A stretch of 64,000 nt of DNA from Nostoc sp. GT001 (GTDB lineage: Bacteria; Cyanobacteriota; Cyanobacteriia; Cyanobacteriales; Nostocaceae). Shown one piece after another: positions 26,393 to 34,862 of this stretch. A program made the position numbers and the translations under genes. The stretch lies in contig NZ_JAUDRJ010000003.1 of assembly GCF_030382115.1 (NCBI RefSeq), positions 1,921,719-1,985,718 of the forward strand, given 5' to 3'. A model generated the notes under the pieces. The model had not been told where the DNA came from. It worked only from the letters and a program-made list of their open reading frames with translations, and ran no database searches. Each line of letters opens with the position of its first letter. Position 1 is the stretch's first letter.

Positions 26393-28099
26393 ATGGTAGT
26401 TCTGCACCCACTTTCAGATTTCATCGACTGCGATTTTGCGATCGCCAACTCATCTTGTAGCTATTGGTACGAAGGGCGTTGTCCGCAAAGTGGCGATCGC
26501 CTAAAATTACCCCGCACTTCAATGTCCGAAGCGATCGCCCACGGACTAATGCAACATCTTGCCAAGAATGACTGTTATTCTCGTGAAGGGAAGATGTATG
26601 GAATACTATTAGTTGAACTGCCTAATGGCGAACAACGAGTACTAAAAGCTTTTTCTGGTCTTTTGAATGGTTGCAGTGTGGTTGAAGGCTGGGTGCCGCC
26701 AATTCCTGGACGAGATGAAGTTGCTTTTGAGGAAAACCGGACTTTGGCACAGTTGGACGCGATTAAGCAAGAAATTATTACCTTGAAGCAACTAACCGAA
26801 CGCCAGCAGTATGAAATCCTGTTTAATGGCTTTGAGCAGCAGTTACAAGCAATGAGCGATCGCCATCGCTATTGCAAACATCAACGACAAGAAAAACGTC
26901 AGCTAATCTGCAATACACTCACTCCCGAAGCGCTTACTATTGCCCTTGAACAACTTGACGAAGAGAGTCGTCAGCAGGGAATTGAGCGACGACAACTTAA
27001 ACGCCAGCAAAATGCTGTATTACAGCCCCTACAAAAGGTAATTGCAGCGGCGGATGCGCAAATTAGCGAATTGAAACAACGGCGCAAAGCACTTTCTGGT
27101 CAATTGCAAGCTCAAATGCACGCTAGCTACAGTCTGACTAATTTTTCCGGGCGATCGCAATCATTGCAACAATTGATGCCAGGAGGTTCGCCCACTGGTA
27201 CAGGAGACTGTTGTGCCCCAAAGCTGCTGCATTATGCAGCAACACATAATCTCAAACCATTGGCAATGGCAGAATTTTGGTGGGGTGAGTCGTCCGTAAA
27301 TCAGGATAAAGTTCAAGGAGAGTTTTATGGAGCCTGTGCCGAGCGATGTCAGCCATTAATGGGGTTTTTACTTTCAGGGTTAAGACCTAACCCCCCAGCC
27401 CCCTTCCCTCGCAGGGAAGGGGGAGGGAGAAGCCCCTCCCCTGATAGGGTGGGGGTTTGGGGAGAGGTCACTTTACCGATTATTTATGAAGATGAATGGC
27501 TGATTGCTGTCAACAAACCTGCTGGATTACTTTCAGTACCCGGTCGTTATCGCGATCGCCAAGATAGTGTTTTGAGTCGCTTACGTAATTTGTTACCTGA
27601 TGGTATGGTGCTTATATCTCTGCATCGCCTAGATCAAGAAACTTCTGGGATTTTGTTGTTAGCACGCGATCGTCAAACCCATCGGCAACTCAGCCAGCAG
27701 TTTCAGCAACGGCGGATTCACAAGGTTTATGAAGCCATACTTTCGGGTGTTTTGACAATTGAGCAAGGTAAAATTGAACTGCCATTATGGGGAGATCCTG
27801 AAAATCGCCCTGAGCAAAAAGTTGATTGGCAACACGGTAAGCCCAGCTTGACACACTTTCAGGTAATGGCGAGAGAAGGAGATTATACCCGCGTAGAATT
27901 TACACCACTAACAGGACGCACTCATCAGTTGAGGGTTCATGCTGCTGATACACGAGGACTTGGGATAACTATTTTAGGCGATCGCCTTTATGGATGCTGT
28001 GCAGTTACTAGTAGGTTACATCTACACGCCAGAGAACTTCGCTTCGAGCATCCGCAGTTAGAAAAAACCTTGCATTTACAAGCAATTACGCCATTTTGA
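26393..28099 (+). CDS. RluA-family pseudouridine synthase with long N-terminal extension
   Basis: 568 residues. The C-terminal half (about 360-568) is an RluA-type pseudouridine synthase that isomerises uridine in RNA. It shows IIYEDEWLIAVNKPAGLLSVPG, the catalytic motif HRLDQETSGILLLARD (Asp in RLD), RIHKVYEAIL, LTGRTHQLRVH and LGDRLYG. The first about 330 residues are an extension with a long coiled coil (about 115-240). This is known in some cyanobacterial and gamma-proteobacterial homologues. Residues about 332-359 (Pro/Arg/Gly-rich, NPPAPFPRREGGG) are encoded by a palindromic repeat inserted in frame. I chose ATG 26393. The upstream ATG at 26312 lies inside a dispersed repeat and would add residues unlike the family. 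Confidence 0.88.
   Translation: MVVLHPLSDFIDCDFAIANSSCSYWYEGRCPQSGDRLKLPRTSMSEAIAHGLMQHLAKNDCYSREGKMYGILLVELPNGEQRVLKAFSGLLNGCSVVEGWVPPIPGRDEVAFEENRTLAQLDAIKQEIITLKQLTERQQYEILFNGFEQQLQAMSDRHRYCKHQRQEKRQLICNTLTPEALTIALEQLDEESRQQGIERRQLKRQQNAVLQPLQKVIAAADAQISELKQRRKALSGQLQAQMHASYSLTNFSGRSQSLQQLMPGGSPTGTGDCCAPKLLHYAATHNLKPLAMAEFWWGESSVNQDKVQGEFYGACAERCQPLMGFLLSGLRPNPPAPFPRREGGGRSPSPDRVGVWGEVTLPIIYEDEWLIAVNKPAGLLSVPGRYRDRQDSVLSRLRNLLPDGMVLISLHRLDQETSGILLLARDRQTHRQLSQQFQQRRIHKVYEAILSGVLTIEQGKIELPLWGDPENRPEQKVDWQHGKPSLTHFQVMAREGDYTRVEFTPLTGRTHQLRVHAADTRGLGITILGDRLYGCCAVTSRLHLHARELRFEHPQLEKTLHLQAITPF
27385..27468. repeat. Palindromic intergenic-type repeat inside a coding sequence
   Basis: It includes CCCCCTTCCCTCGCAGGGAAGGGGG (27399-27423, arms CCCCCTTCCCT/AGGGAAGGGGG) followed by GGGAGAAGCCCCTCCCC and GGTGGGGGTTTGGGGAGAGG. 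This host repeat is normally intergenic. Here it is 84 bp, a multiple of three, and keeps the pseudouridine synthase frame open. Confidence 0.8.
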
Positions 28100-28112
28100 C
28101 TAGTCATATTAC

Positions 28113-29561
28113 CCCTCTTCTGTCACTTTCCGAGTAATCTAAATAAAAGGATTAAAAGAAAAAACTCTGGAAGGTAAGCAGGGCAATGGATGTAGAATTA
28201 CAAATCCTGAAACATTTGGCAAGAGACGCTCACCCAACAGTTGCCACGATAGATGAATATTGTGCAGAGTATGAAGACCTATTTAAAGAAGTAAGAAATT
28301 ATGAGTGCTTCAAATATTTACATCTGGGAATAATGTCCCAAATTCAAAGAAAATCATTACCAGAGATAGCGAAAGTAGTAAGTATAAACTCTGCACAGTC
28401 GTTACATCATTTTCTAGCCAATTCAGATTGGTCAGTAAATAAGTTAAAACAACGAAGATTAAATAAATTAAAGAAAGAATTAGATGGTCAGGCAATTACA
28501 GTAGTAATAGATGAAACAGGAGATAGGAAAAAAGGTAAAAAGACTGATTATGTGGCTAGGCAATATTTAGGAAGTGTGGGTAAGGTAGATAATGGGATAG
28601 TTTCAGTCAATGCTTATGGAATTTGCTCTAACATAACTTTTCCATTAATTGTAAAAGTATTCAAACCCAAAGGAACCCTAAAGGAGTCAGATAAATATAA
28701 AACTAAAATAGAGTTGGCATCAGAAATTATTACTGAATTAATCGAATTAGGCTTTAATATTGAATTAGTATTAGCAGATAGTTTATATGGTGAAAGTAGC
28801 CAATTTATTAGAAAAATAGCTGAGTATAAATTAGATTATGTCGTAGCGATAAGAAGTAATCATGGAGTCTGGTTGCCAGCAGGACAGAGGGTTAGGGCGA
28901 ATAAGTGGTGTAAATTTGAGAGAACATTTAGCAATCAGAAATCAGAAATTAGATACATTAGGGAAATAATTTATGGTAAAAAAAGAGCCATAACTTACTG
29001 GGAAATAACTACTGACCCAGAAACTATGCCAGAAAATTCTACCTCCTTCGTGATGACGAATCTTCAAGGGAATTTGAAGAAGACTTTAGGCGATTTATAT
29101 GGATTAAGAACCTGGGTAGAATATGGGTTTCGACAGTGTAAACAGGAACTAGGCTGGACAGATTACCGTTTCACTAATTTCCAACATATTGAGAGATGGT
29201 GGGAGATTATTTTTTGTGTTTACACGATGATTAGTTTAAATTCTCCAGTCTTCTTAGGCTTCAATCAATCTCGTCAACTTGAGACTGAAGCACAAGAAAA
29301 TAGTGATGTTGATTTTTCTAATCATCCGCAATGGAATCATGAATCAGGATGGAAGAATACTTTAAATAATCTGCGTCTCATTATCCAACCACTTTTACTA
29401 TTTTGGTTAATTTATCCCTGGTTAAGTATTTTCCCTAATTCACAGTTGTTACTGGGATTCAATCATTTAATTGCAGCCATGAATCAATTTAAACCCTTTT
29501 ATGCTTCTGGATGATTTAGCTCCTGAACTACTTGCTTATTCCGGAGAGTGACAGAAGAGGG
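28113..29561 (+). mobile_element. Intact IS701-type insertion sequence with 4-bp target duplication
   Basis: Imperfect terminal inverted repeats CCCTCTTCTGTCACTTTCCG (left) and its counterpart CCCTCTTCTGTCACTCTCCGG (right, minus strand) bound 1449 bp. The flanks are identical TTAC (28109-28112 and 29562-29565). A single uninterrupted transposase gene fills the element, so this is a recent insertion. It landed 13 bp after the pseudouridine synthase stop and at the edge of a dispersed repeat. Confidence 0.9.
28186..29514 (+). CDS. IS701-family transposase, intact
   Basis: A 442-residue DDE transposase: N-terminal helical region, then AITVVIDETGDRKKGKKTDYVARQYLGSVGKVDNG with the first catalytic Asp, ELVLADSLYGESSQF with the second, and WVEYGFRQCKQELGWTDYRF with the catalytic Glu and Y-x2-R-x3-E/K-like region. 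A C-terminal hydrophobic segment (LRLIIQPLLLFWLIYPWLSIF) is common in the family. ATG at 28186, 73 bp inside the left end. No frameshift or stop, so it is probably active. Its codons and AT-richness differ from the flanking genes, as expected of a recent arrival. Confidence 0.92.
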   Translation: MDVELQILKHLARDAHPTVATIDEYCAEYEDLFKEVRNYECFKYLHLGIMSQIQRKSLPEIAKVVSINSAQSLHHFLANSDWSVNKLKQRRLNKLKKELDGQAITVVIDETGDRKKGKKTDYVARQYLGSVGKVDNGIVSVNAYGICSNITFPLIVKVFKPKGTLKESDKYKTKIELASEIITELIELGFNIELVLADSLYGESSQFIRKIAEYKLDYVVAIRSNHGVWLPAGQRVRANKWCKFERTFSNQKSEIRYIREIIYGKKRAITYWEITTDPETMPENSTSFVMTNLQGNLKKTLGDLYGLRTWVEYGFRQCKQELGWTDYRFTNFQHIERWWEIIFCVYTMISLNSPVFLGFNQSRQLETEAQENSDVDFSNHPQWNHESGWKNTLNNLRLIIQPLLLFWLIYPWLSIFPNSQLLLGFNHLIAAMNQFKPFYASG

Positions 29562-29565
29562 TTAC

Positions 29566-29640
29566 AGCAGATTTCAAGTCGGTGAGGTACACAAGCTAAG
29601 TCTGTTACCCGTTTTACTCCTGAATTCTGCTGTATATCAG
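29566..29640. repeat. Dispersed repeat, copy next to the IS701 element
   Basis: AGCAGATTTCAAG, TACACAAGCTAAGTCTGTTA and TTTTACTCCTGAATTCTGCTGTATATC are the inverse of the copy at 17573-17715. Similar words recur at 47041-47115, 47365-47395 and 48950-48975. Confidence 0.65.
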
Positions 29641-29884
29641 CTTGATTCCTTGAAATCCCAAGAACCCCAAAGAGATAAAGCTACGCTTTATCTCCCCTAA
29701 CAGCTAGCCTATTGCTTTTTAAATTTGTATGTGATAGTTTCTGCTTGTAGTTAATTCAACGGTTATCCGACCGACTTACAGTACTTATAGAAATTAATAT
29801 AGCTAAGAGGCTTCCCAATAAAAACTCCTGTGCCCAGTCCCCAATTATCAATCTGGCGATCGCAAATCTAAAATTTAAAATTGT

Positions 29885-30091
29885 ATGACTAAAGTATTCA
29901 TTCTCGATGCCAACAGACAACCGTTATATCCAGTACGCATCAGCCATGCTAGGCTGCTATTGTCACAAGGTAAAGCTACTGTCTTCCAGCGATATCCTTT
30001 TACTATCATTCTGAAGGAGTCCCTTTCTCATCTAAAACTTGAGCAACTTGGCTTTAAAATTCATCCTAGTATTAAAATAAATCGTAATTGA
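29885..30091 (+). pseudogene. IscB/IsrB-type N-terminal PLMP (RRXRR) fragment
   Basis: 68 residues matching only the start of IscB-like RNA-guided nucleases: VFILDANRQPLYPVRISHARLLLSQGKATVFQRYPFTIILK. The PLMP signature appears as PLYP, with the arginine-rich helix and the YPFTI strand after it. The frame ends within what should be the first RuvC motif: KIHPSIKIN stands where family members have KIDPGSKTTG, so the catalytic Asp is His and the protein stops there. RuvC, bridge helix and HNH are absent and are not readable downstream. It is a relic, or possibly a stand-alone domain. ATG at 29885. Confidence 0.7.
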
Positions 30092-30258
30092 ATTCTTAAT
30101 TACGAACTTGTACTGAGTTTCGACTGCGCTCAACTACCGCGTAGCCGTAAAGCTTGCGGCATAGCTACGCTTCGGGCGCAGCCTCTCCAAGAGTTGTATT
30201 ACGAATTACGAATTAGTAATTAGTTAATCTTAGTCGCCTCCTAAACAGAGGAATATAG

Positions 30259-30933
30259 ATGACGAACCACACTATTTTAAAACCGTTACCAGAAGACCAA
30301 TGGTTTATTGAGAGCCAAGAACTACGATCCTTTGTCGCAACAGTGCGGGAAATTAGCGCTAGCACTGTTGACGATCGCACCCAAACTCTCGCTAGACTAG
30401 AACCCTATTTTCAAGAACTGCTTGCTCAACAGGAATGGCTACCGAAAGAGTTTGCCCAAGTCAATCCCGAAAGCCGTATGGGTGGCGGTATTGGTCAGTG
30501 GCTGCTTTATCGTGCTAAAGACCGTTCCCTGTCAGTATTCAGTTTGGTGATTCCCCCAGGTTCAACGACTCCCGTCCACGATCATTTAGCTTGGGGATTG
30601 ATTGGTTTATACAAGGGTAATCAAGAAGAAACAGTCTATCGCCGTGTAGATAGCGGTAATGACGAAGGACACGCACAATTACAAGTAACTGAAGTGCGTA
30701 GCCTTCAACCAGGGGATATCTACCGTCTCTTACCCCCAGATGGTGATATCCACGCCGTCAAAACCACATCTCAGAGTGCATCTGTATCCATTCATACCTT
30801 GGGTAATGATACTGGTTGCGTCTTGCGTCACCAGTTCATCCCAGCATCTCACAGCGTCAAATCCTTTCGCTCTGGATATTCCAACGCTCCCTGTAAAGAA
30901 GAGGAGGAAAAAGAACATGGCCAATTATATTAG
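30259..30933 (+). CDS. Cupin-fold protein, cysteine/thiol-dioxygenase-like
   Basis: 224 residues. The core (about 85-190) is a metal-binding cupin of the predicted cysteine-dioxygenase-like group: PVHDHLAWGLIGLYKGNQEE gives the two metal His, and GDIHAV gives the third. Such enzymes oxidise small thiols with non-haem iron. The substrate here is unknown. The C-terminal tail (about 200-224, EEEEKEHGQLY) lies over the Shine-Dalgarno sequence and start of the next gene, which overlaps by 17 bp. Cupin and aldolase are therefore translationally coupled. ATG at 30259. The neighbours (SsuA-like protein, nitroreductase) hint at organosulphur metabolism, which is inference. Confidence 0.8.
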   Translation: MTNHTILKPLPEDQWFIESQELRSFVATVREISASTVDDRTQTLARLEPYFQELLAQQEWLPKEFAQVNPESRMGGGIGQWLLYRAKDRSLSVFSLVIPPGSTTPVHDHLAWGLIGLYKGNQEETVYRRVDSGNDEGHAQLQVTEVRSLQPGDIYRLLPPDGDIHAVKTTSQSASVSIHTLGNDTGCVLRHQFIPASHSVKSFRSGYSNAPCKEEEEKEHGQLY

Positions 30934-31678
30934 ACCAAAACCCCCAGTTTTCGAGCGAGTTGAAGACGAACGCCTGCACCGTAAGCAACGCCTCGCCGCT
31001 GCCTTTCGCCTGTTTGGTAAGTTTGGCTTCAGCGAGGGAATCGCAGGCCATATTACGGCTCGCGATCCTGAGTTTACAGACCATTTTTGGGTCAATCCAT
31101 TCGGGGCATACTTCGGTCATATCCGAGTTTCTGACCTGATTCTAGTTAACAAAGAAGGTGAGGTGGTTAAAGGCGATGCTGAGGTAAATCAAGCTGCTTT
31201 CGCCATCCATTCTCAGATTCATGAAGCTCGACCTGATGTCATCGCAGCAGCTCACGCCCATTCACTTTATGGTAAAGCCTGGTCTAGTTTGGGGCGTCTT
31301 CTTGACCCCTTGACTCAAGATTCTTGTGCTTTTTACGAAGACCATGCCCTGTTTGACGATTTTACAGGTGTTGTTTTAGAAACTTCTGAAGGTCAGCGAT
31401 TGGCGCAAACTTTGGGGCCAAAGAAAGCCATAATCCTACGTAACCATAGTATTTTAACTGTGGGACATACAGTCGATGAAGCTGCCTTCTGGTACATTAG
31501 CTTAGAGCGATCGTGCCAAGGTCAACTGTTGGCAGAAGCTGCGGGTAGACCTACTGCTATCAAACACGAAACAGCCCGTTTAACACAAACTCAAGTGGGG
31601 TCACATGTAAGTGGATGGTTCAGTTTCCAGCCCCTTTACGACCGGATTGTGCGCGAAGAACCCGATTTACTAAATTAG
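30917..31678 (+). CDS. Class II aldolase/adducin family protein
   Basis: 253 residues of the class II aldolase/adducin family: EGIAGHITARDPEF at the N terminus, VNPFGAYFGHIRVSDLILV, and the metal-binding His pair in AAHAHSLYGKAW, with a further His in LRNHSILTVGHTVDEA. Members act on sugar phosphates or related carbonyl compounds using Zn. The start is the ATG at 30917, preceded by GAGGAGG about 9 bases upstream. The longer open frame upstream only overlaps the cupin gene. It is coupled to that gene and is followed by a lipoprotein-type binding protein after 160 bp. Confidence 0.88.
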   Translation: MANYIRPKPPVFERVEDERLHRKQRLAAAFRLFGKFGFSEGIAGHITARDPEFTDHFWVNPFGAYFGHIRVSDLILVNKEGEVVKGDAEVNQAAFAIHSQIHEARPDVIAAAHAHSLYGKAWSSLGRLLDPLTQDSCAFYEDHALFDDFTGVVLETSEGQRLAQTLGPKKAIILRNHSILTVGHTVDEAAFWYISLERSCQGQLLAEAAGRPTAIKHETARLTQTQVGSHVSGWFSFQPLYDRIVREEPDLLN

Positions 31679-31842
31679 TACTGTGTTTTTTGGCATTGGG
31701 ATAATAGGCGGGGAAGTATCAAGTTAACCCACTTCCCGCTATTGTGATGTCATTTATATCTACTAAATTATCTAATTTTATTTATATACTCCGGTAAACC
31801 TATAAGTTTATAGTATTGCTATAGTTCAGAGAAATCATTTTG

Positions 31843-32961
31843 ATGATTAACCAAATCTTTCGCCGCTTAATTCCCAAGTGGATATTGTTGATAGAATTCA
31901 GGAATATCCCGTTTAACAACCAACAGAAATTATTCTTTTCTTTTCCTTTGCCAATAGTGGGGGCTTTTGTTACAGGTCTTTGTCTGAGCTTGCTATTTGC
32001 TGCTTGTTCATCGACACCGACTGTTAATGCACCTAATCTCAGTGCTACATCTCAGGGTAATTCTACTTCCAGTAAAGCAACAGTAGTCAGATTTGGCTAT
32101 CAAAAAACGACCGTTTTGCTTAGAACTAAGGGTGTTTTAGAAAAGCGTTTAGCGCCAGAAGGTATCACTGTACAGTGGACTGAATTTCAAGCGGGGCCAC
32201 AACTACTAGAAGCCATGAATGTGGGTAGTATTGACATTGGCCCTGTGGGAGAATCACCGCCAATATTTGCCCAAGCAGCGGGGACATCACTAACTTATGT
32301 TGTTGGTACTGCCGCTACTCCGGCTAGTTCAGCAATTCTTGTTCCTCAAAATTCACAAATTCAAAAAGTTACTGACTTGAAGGGCAAAAGAGTCGCTTTT
32401 CAAAAAGGATCTAGTGCCCACTTATTATTAGTCCAAGCTTTAGAAAAATCTGGATTGAAATATACAGATATTGAACCTAAATATTTGGCTCCGGCTGATG
32501 CCCGTGCTGCATTTGTAAAAGGGAGTGTAGATGCTTGGGTAATTTGGGACCCATTTTATGCAGCGGCTCAAGAGGCGACTAAAGCCAGAGTCCTAATTGA
32601 TGGCACAGGAATTAATAAACAGGGAGGATATTATTTGATGACTCGCAAATTTGTCACTGAAAATCCTCAAACTGTCAAGGCAATACTGGAGGAAATTAAA
32701 AATCTTGAAGAATGGTCTAAACAGAATCGAGAAGAGGTAGCAAAAACTCTTGCACCTGTGTTAGGAATTGACTTGGAAACGATGAAAAAAGCAACTAACA
32801 GGCGGACTTTTGGGATTGTACCAATTGACGACAATTTGATAAATCTACAACAAGGTGTTGCAGATACATATTACAAATTGAAGTTAATTCCCAAAGAGGT
32901 AAATGTAAAGGATGCAATGTTGACAAAAGAAGAATATGCAGCATTTTCACCAAAAACTTAA
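31843..32961 (+). CDS. SsuA-like ABC transporter substrate-binding lipoprotein
   Basis: 372 residues of the aliphatic-sulphonate/nitrate-type periplasmic binding family: VRFGYQKTTVLLRTKGVLEKRLAPEGITVQWTEFQAGPQLLEAMNVGSIDIGPVGESPPIFAQAA, then LKGKRVAFQKGSSAHLLL and VDAWVIWDPFYAAA. A hydrophobic segment ends in LLFAACSS, a lipobox with Cys about 55, so the protein is probably lipid-anchored. The N-terminal region before it is unusually long (about 35 residues). ATG at 31843; a TTG just before it is also in frame. No permease or ATPase gene is adjacent, so it must use components encoded elsewhere. Confidence 0.88.
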   Translation: MINQIFRRLIPKWILLIEFRNIPFNNQQKLFFSFPLPIVGAFVTGLCLSLLFAACSSTPTVNAPNLSATSQGNSTSSKATVVRFGYQKTTVLLRTKGVLEKRLAPEGITVQWTEFQAGPQLLEAMNVGSIDIGPVGESPPIFAQAAGTSLTYVVGTAATPASSAILVPQNSQIQKVTDLKGKRVAFQKGSSAHLLLVQALEKSGLKYTDIEPKYLAPADARAAFVKGSVDAWVIWDPFYAAAQEATKARVLIDGTGINKQGGYYLMTRKFVTENPQTVKAILEEIKNLEEWSKQNREEVAKTLAPVLGIDLETMKKATNRRTFGIVPIDDNLINLQQGVADTYYKLKLIPKEVNVKDAMLTKEEYAAFSPKT

Positions 32962-32975
32962 ACTAGTACAATAGA

Positions 32976-33005
32976 CCTCTTGCAAAAATATATTTTTGCA
33001 AGAGG
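32976..33005. repeat. Perfect 30-bp palindrome, start of a dispersed repeat copy
   Basis: The two 15-base arms CCTCTTGCAAAAATA and TATTTTTGCAAGAGG are exact complements. It lies 15 bp after the SsuA-like gene and could terminate transcription. It is continuous with the GGGAAAAGGGAAAAGG...CAATGCCAAGAAGT repeat to about 33055. Confidence 0.8.
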
Positions 33006-33174
33006 GGGAAAAGGGAAAAGGTTTTTTATTCCTTTTCCCTACAATGCCAAGAAGTACAATGAATCGGGTGTAAGTATGTTGGCAGAATAAAACCAAACGA
33101 TACTAATAAAAATGAAATTGGTGTTAGCAATAAAACAACTGACAATTTTTGAATTTTGAATCCTGGAATTGATT

Positions 33175-33996
33175 ATGACTAATCCTACAGAACTACTGCG
33201 ATCGCGTTACGGTGAAATTCCCTTCAACCCCGAAATTGCATGGAATGATTCTTTAACAGCACTACTATCTCACCGTTCAATTCGGTCTTATCTAGCCGAG
33301 CCTTTACCACCGGAAACTCTGGAGTTGCTAATTGCAGCCGCCCAATCTGCATCTACTTCCTCGAATTTGCAAACCTGGAGTGTGGTAGCAGTCGAAGATC
33401 AACAGCGCAAAGAGGAGTTATCCAAGCTGGCGGGAAACCAAGCACATATTAAGCAGGTTCCTTTATTCTTGGTTTGGTTAGCAGATTTGGCGCGTCTAAG
33501 TCATGTTGCTGACAGTCGCGGCATATCTCATGATGCACTGGAATATTTGGAAATGTTTGTGATGGCGACAATTGATGCAACGTTAGCGGCGCAAAATGCA
33601 GCAGTTGCAGCTGAGTCACTTGGTTTAGGAACAGTATATATCGGTGGAATCAGGAACCGCCCACAAGAGGTAGCGGAGATTTTAAATTTGCCCTCCTCTG
33701 TGTATGCTGTATTTGGGCTGTGTGTAGGCTATCCAAATCCTGAAGTAGAAGCGGCAATTAAGCCAAGGTTGCCCCAGTCAGCTGTGCTGCATCGTGAAAC
33801 CTATAAATTGGCAGAACAAGAAGAAGCGATCGCTCACTACAACGACATCATCAAAGAATTCTATACTGAACAAAAGATGAATGTTGCTGGCGATTGGTCA
33901 GAACACTCAGCCCAGCGCATCGCCACTGTAGAATCATTGAGAGGACGCGATCGCTTGCGTGAAGCTCTCAATAACCTTGGCTTCAAATTGCTGTAA
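33175..33996 (+). CDS. Nitroreductase-family flavoprotein (NfsA/Frp type)
   Basis: 273 residues. Typical FMN-dependent NAD(P)H reductase: LLSHRSIRSYLAEPLPPETLELLIAAAQSASTSSNLQTWSVV holds the FMN phosphate-binding Arg/Ser residues, and GLGTVYIGGIRNRPQEVAEILNLP is the second cofactor region. Members reduce flavins, quinones or nitroaromatics. FMN reduction would suit supply of a sulphonate monooxygenase, but none is encoded here. ATG at 33175; an in-frame TTG at 33169 is less likely. It is followed after 18 bp by the SDR gene, so the two form an operon. Confidence 0.88.
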   Translation: MTNPTELLRSRYGEIPFNPEIAWNDSLTALLSHRSIRSYLAEPLPPETLELLIAAAQSASTSSNLQTWSVVAVEDQQRKEELSKLAGNQAHIKQVPLFLVWLADLARLSHVADSRGISHDALEYLEMFVMATIDATLAAQNAAVAAESLGLGTVYIGGIRNRPQEVAEILNLPSSVYAVFGLCVGYPNPEVEAAIKPRLPQSAVLHRETYKLAEQEEAIAHYNDIIKEFYTEQKMNVAGDWSEHSAQRIATVESLRGRDRLREALNNLGFKLL

Positions 33997-34014
33997 ACAA
34001 GAAAAATCAAGATT

Positions 34015-34803
34015 ATGGATTTGCAACTCCGTGGCAAAGTCGCCTTAGTGACAGCTGCTAGTAAAGGTTTGGGCAAAGCTACAGCGAGGCAATTTGCCCG
34101 TGAGGGTGCAAAAGTTGTCATCTGCGCCCGCAGTGAGTTAATTGACAAAATTGCTGCGGAGATTGCAAGCGAAACAGGTACAGAAGTGCTATCTCTGCGT
34201 GCGGACGTTACTAGTCAAGAAGATATTGAACGAGTAATTAACGCCACAGTAGAAAAATTCGGCGGGTTGGATATCCTCGTTACCAACGCCGGAGGACCAC
34301 CTGCTGGCACTTTTGATGATATTGATTTGGCAACTTGGGAAACTTCGCTCGATTTGACTTTGCTGAGTGCGGTACGTCTGGTAAAGTACGCTTTACCTCA
34401 CTTACGCCAATCTACCGCACCAGCAATTCTGACCATCACCTCAACCTCAACTAAACAACCAGTCCAAAATCTGGTTTTATCTAATTCCATTCGATTAGCA
34501 GTGATTGGTTTAACGAAAACTCTCAGCCAAGAACTGGGTAGCGATAAAATTCGCGTCAACAGTATTCTACCAGGCTGGACATATACAGAACGGGTGGAAG
34601 AATTGATCGATGCCCGCATTGCTAAAAGTGGTGAAACGAAAGAAGCAGAAATTGCTAGAATCAATGGGACAGTCCCTTTGGGTCGTATGGGGACACCAGA
34701 AGAGTTTGCCAATGTTGCGGTATTTCTGAGTTCACCAGCAGCCTCATTTGTGAACGGAGTCATGCTGCAAGTAGATGGCGGAATTATTCAAAGCACATTT
34801 TGA
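34015..34803 (+). CDS. SDR-family oxidoreductase lacking the catalytic Tyr/Lys
   Basis: 262 residues with a clear Rossmann fold: VALVTAASKGLGKATA (TGxxxGxG-type), NAGG at about 91-94, a putative catalytic Ser in TITSTS (about 143), and C-terminal PLGRMGTPEEFANVAVFLSSPAASFVNGVMLQVDGG. The YxxxK dyad expected at about 156-160 reads S-N-S-I-R, so both Tyr and Lys are substituted. A known subset of SDR proteins shares this SNSxR pattern. Its chemistry is unclear, and it may be a non-classical reductase or not catalytic. ATG at 34015, 18 bp after the nitroreductase stop. Confidence 0.88.
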   Translation: MDLQLRGKVALVTAASKGLGKATARQFAREGAKVVICARSELIDKIAAEIASETGTEVLSLRADVTSQEDIERVINATVEKFGGLDILVTNAGGPPAGTFDDIDLATWETSLDLTLLSAVRLVKYALPHLRQSTAPAILTITSTSTKQPVQNLVLSNSIRLAVIGLTKTLSQELGSDKIRVNSILPGWTYTERVEELIDARIAKSGETKEAEIARINGTVPLGRMGTPEEFANVAVFLSSPAASFVNGVMLQVDGGIIQSTF

Positions 34804-34862
34804 GCGGCTCGATCCACCCCACCCCCGCCAAAGCTATGCTTTGTCTCCCCTCCCCGCAAGCC

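Noticed and set aside
30740-30916. Longer N terminus for the class II aldolase
   Set aside because: It only overlaps the cupin gene in another frame; ATG 30917 has a strong Shine-Dalgarno sequence.
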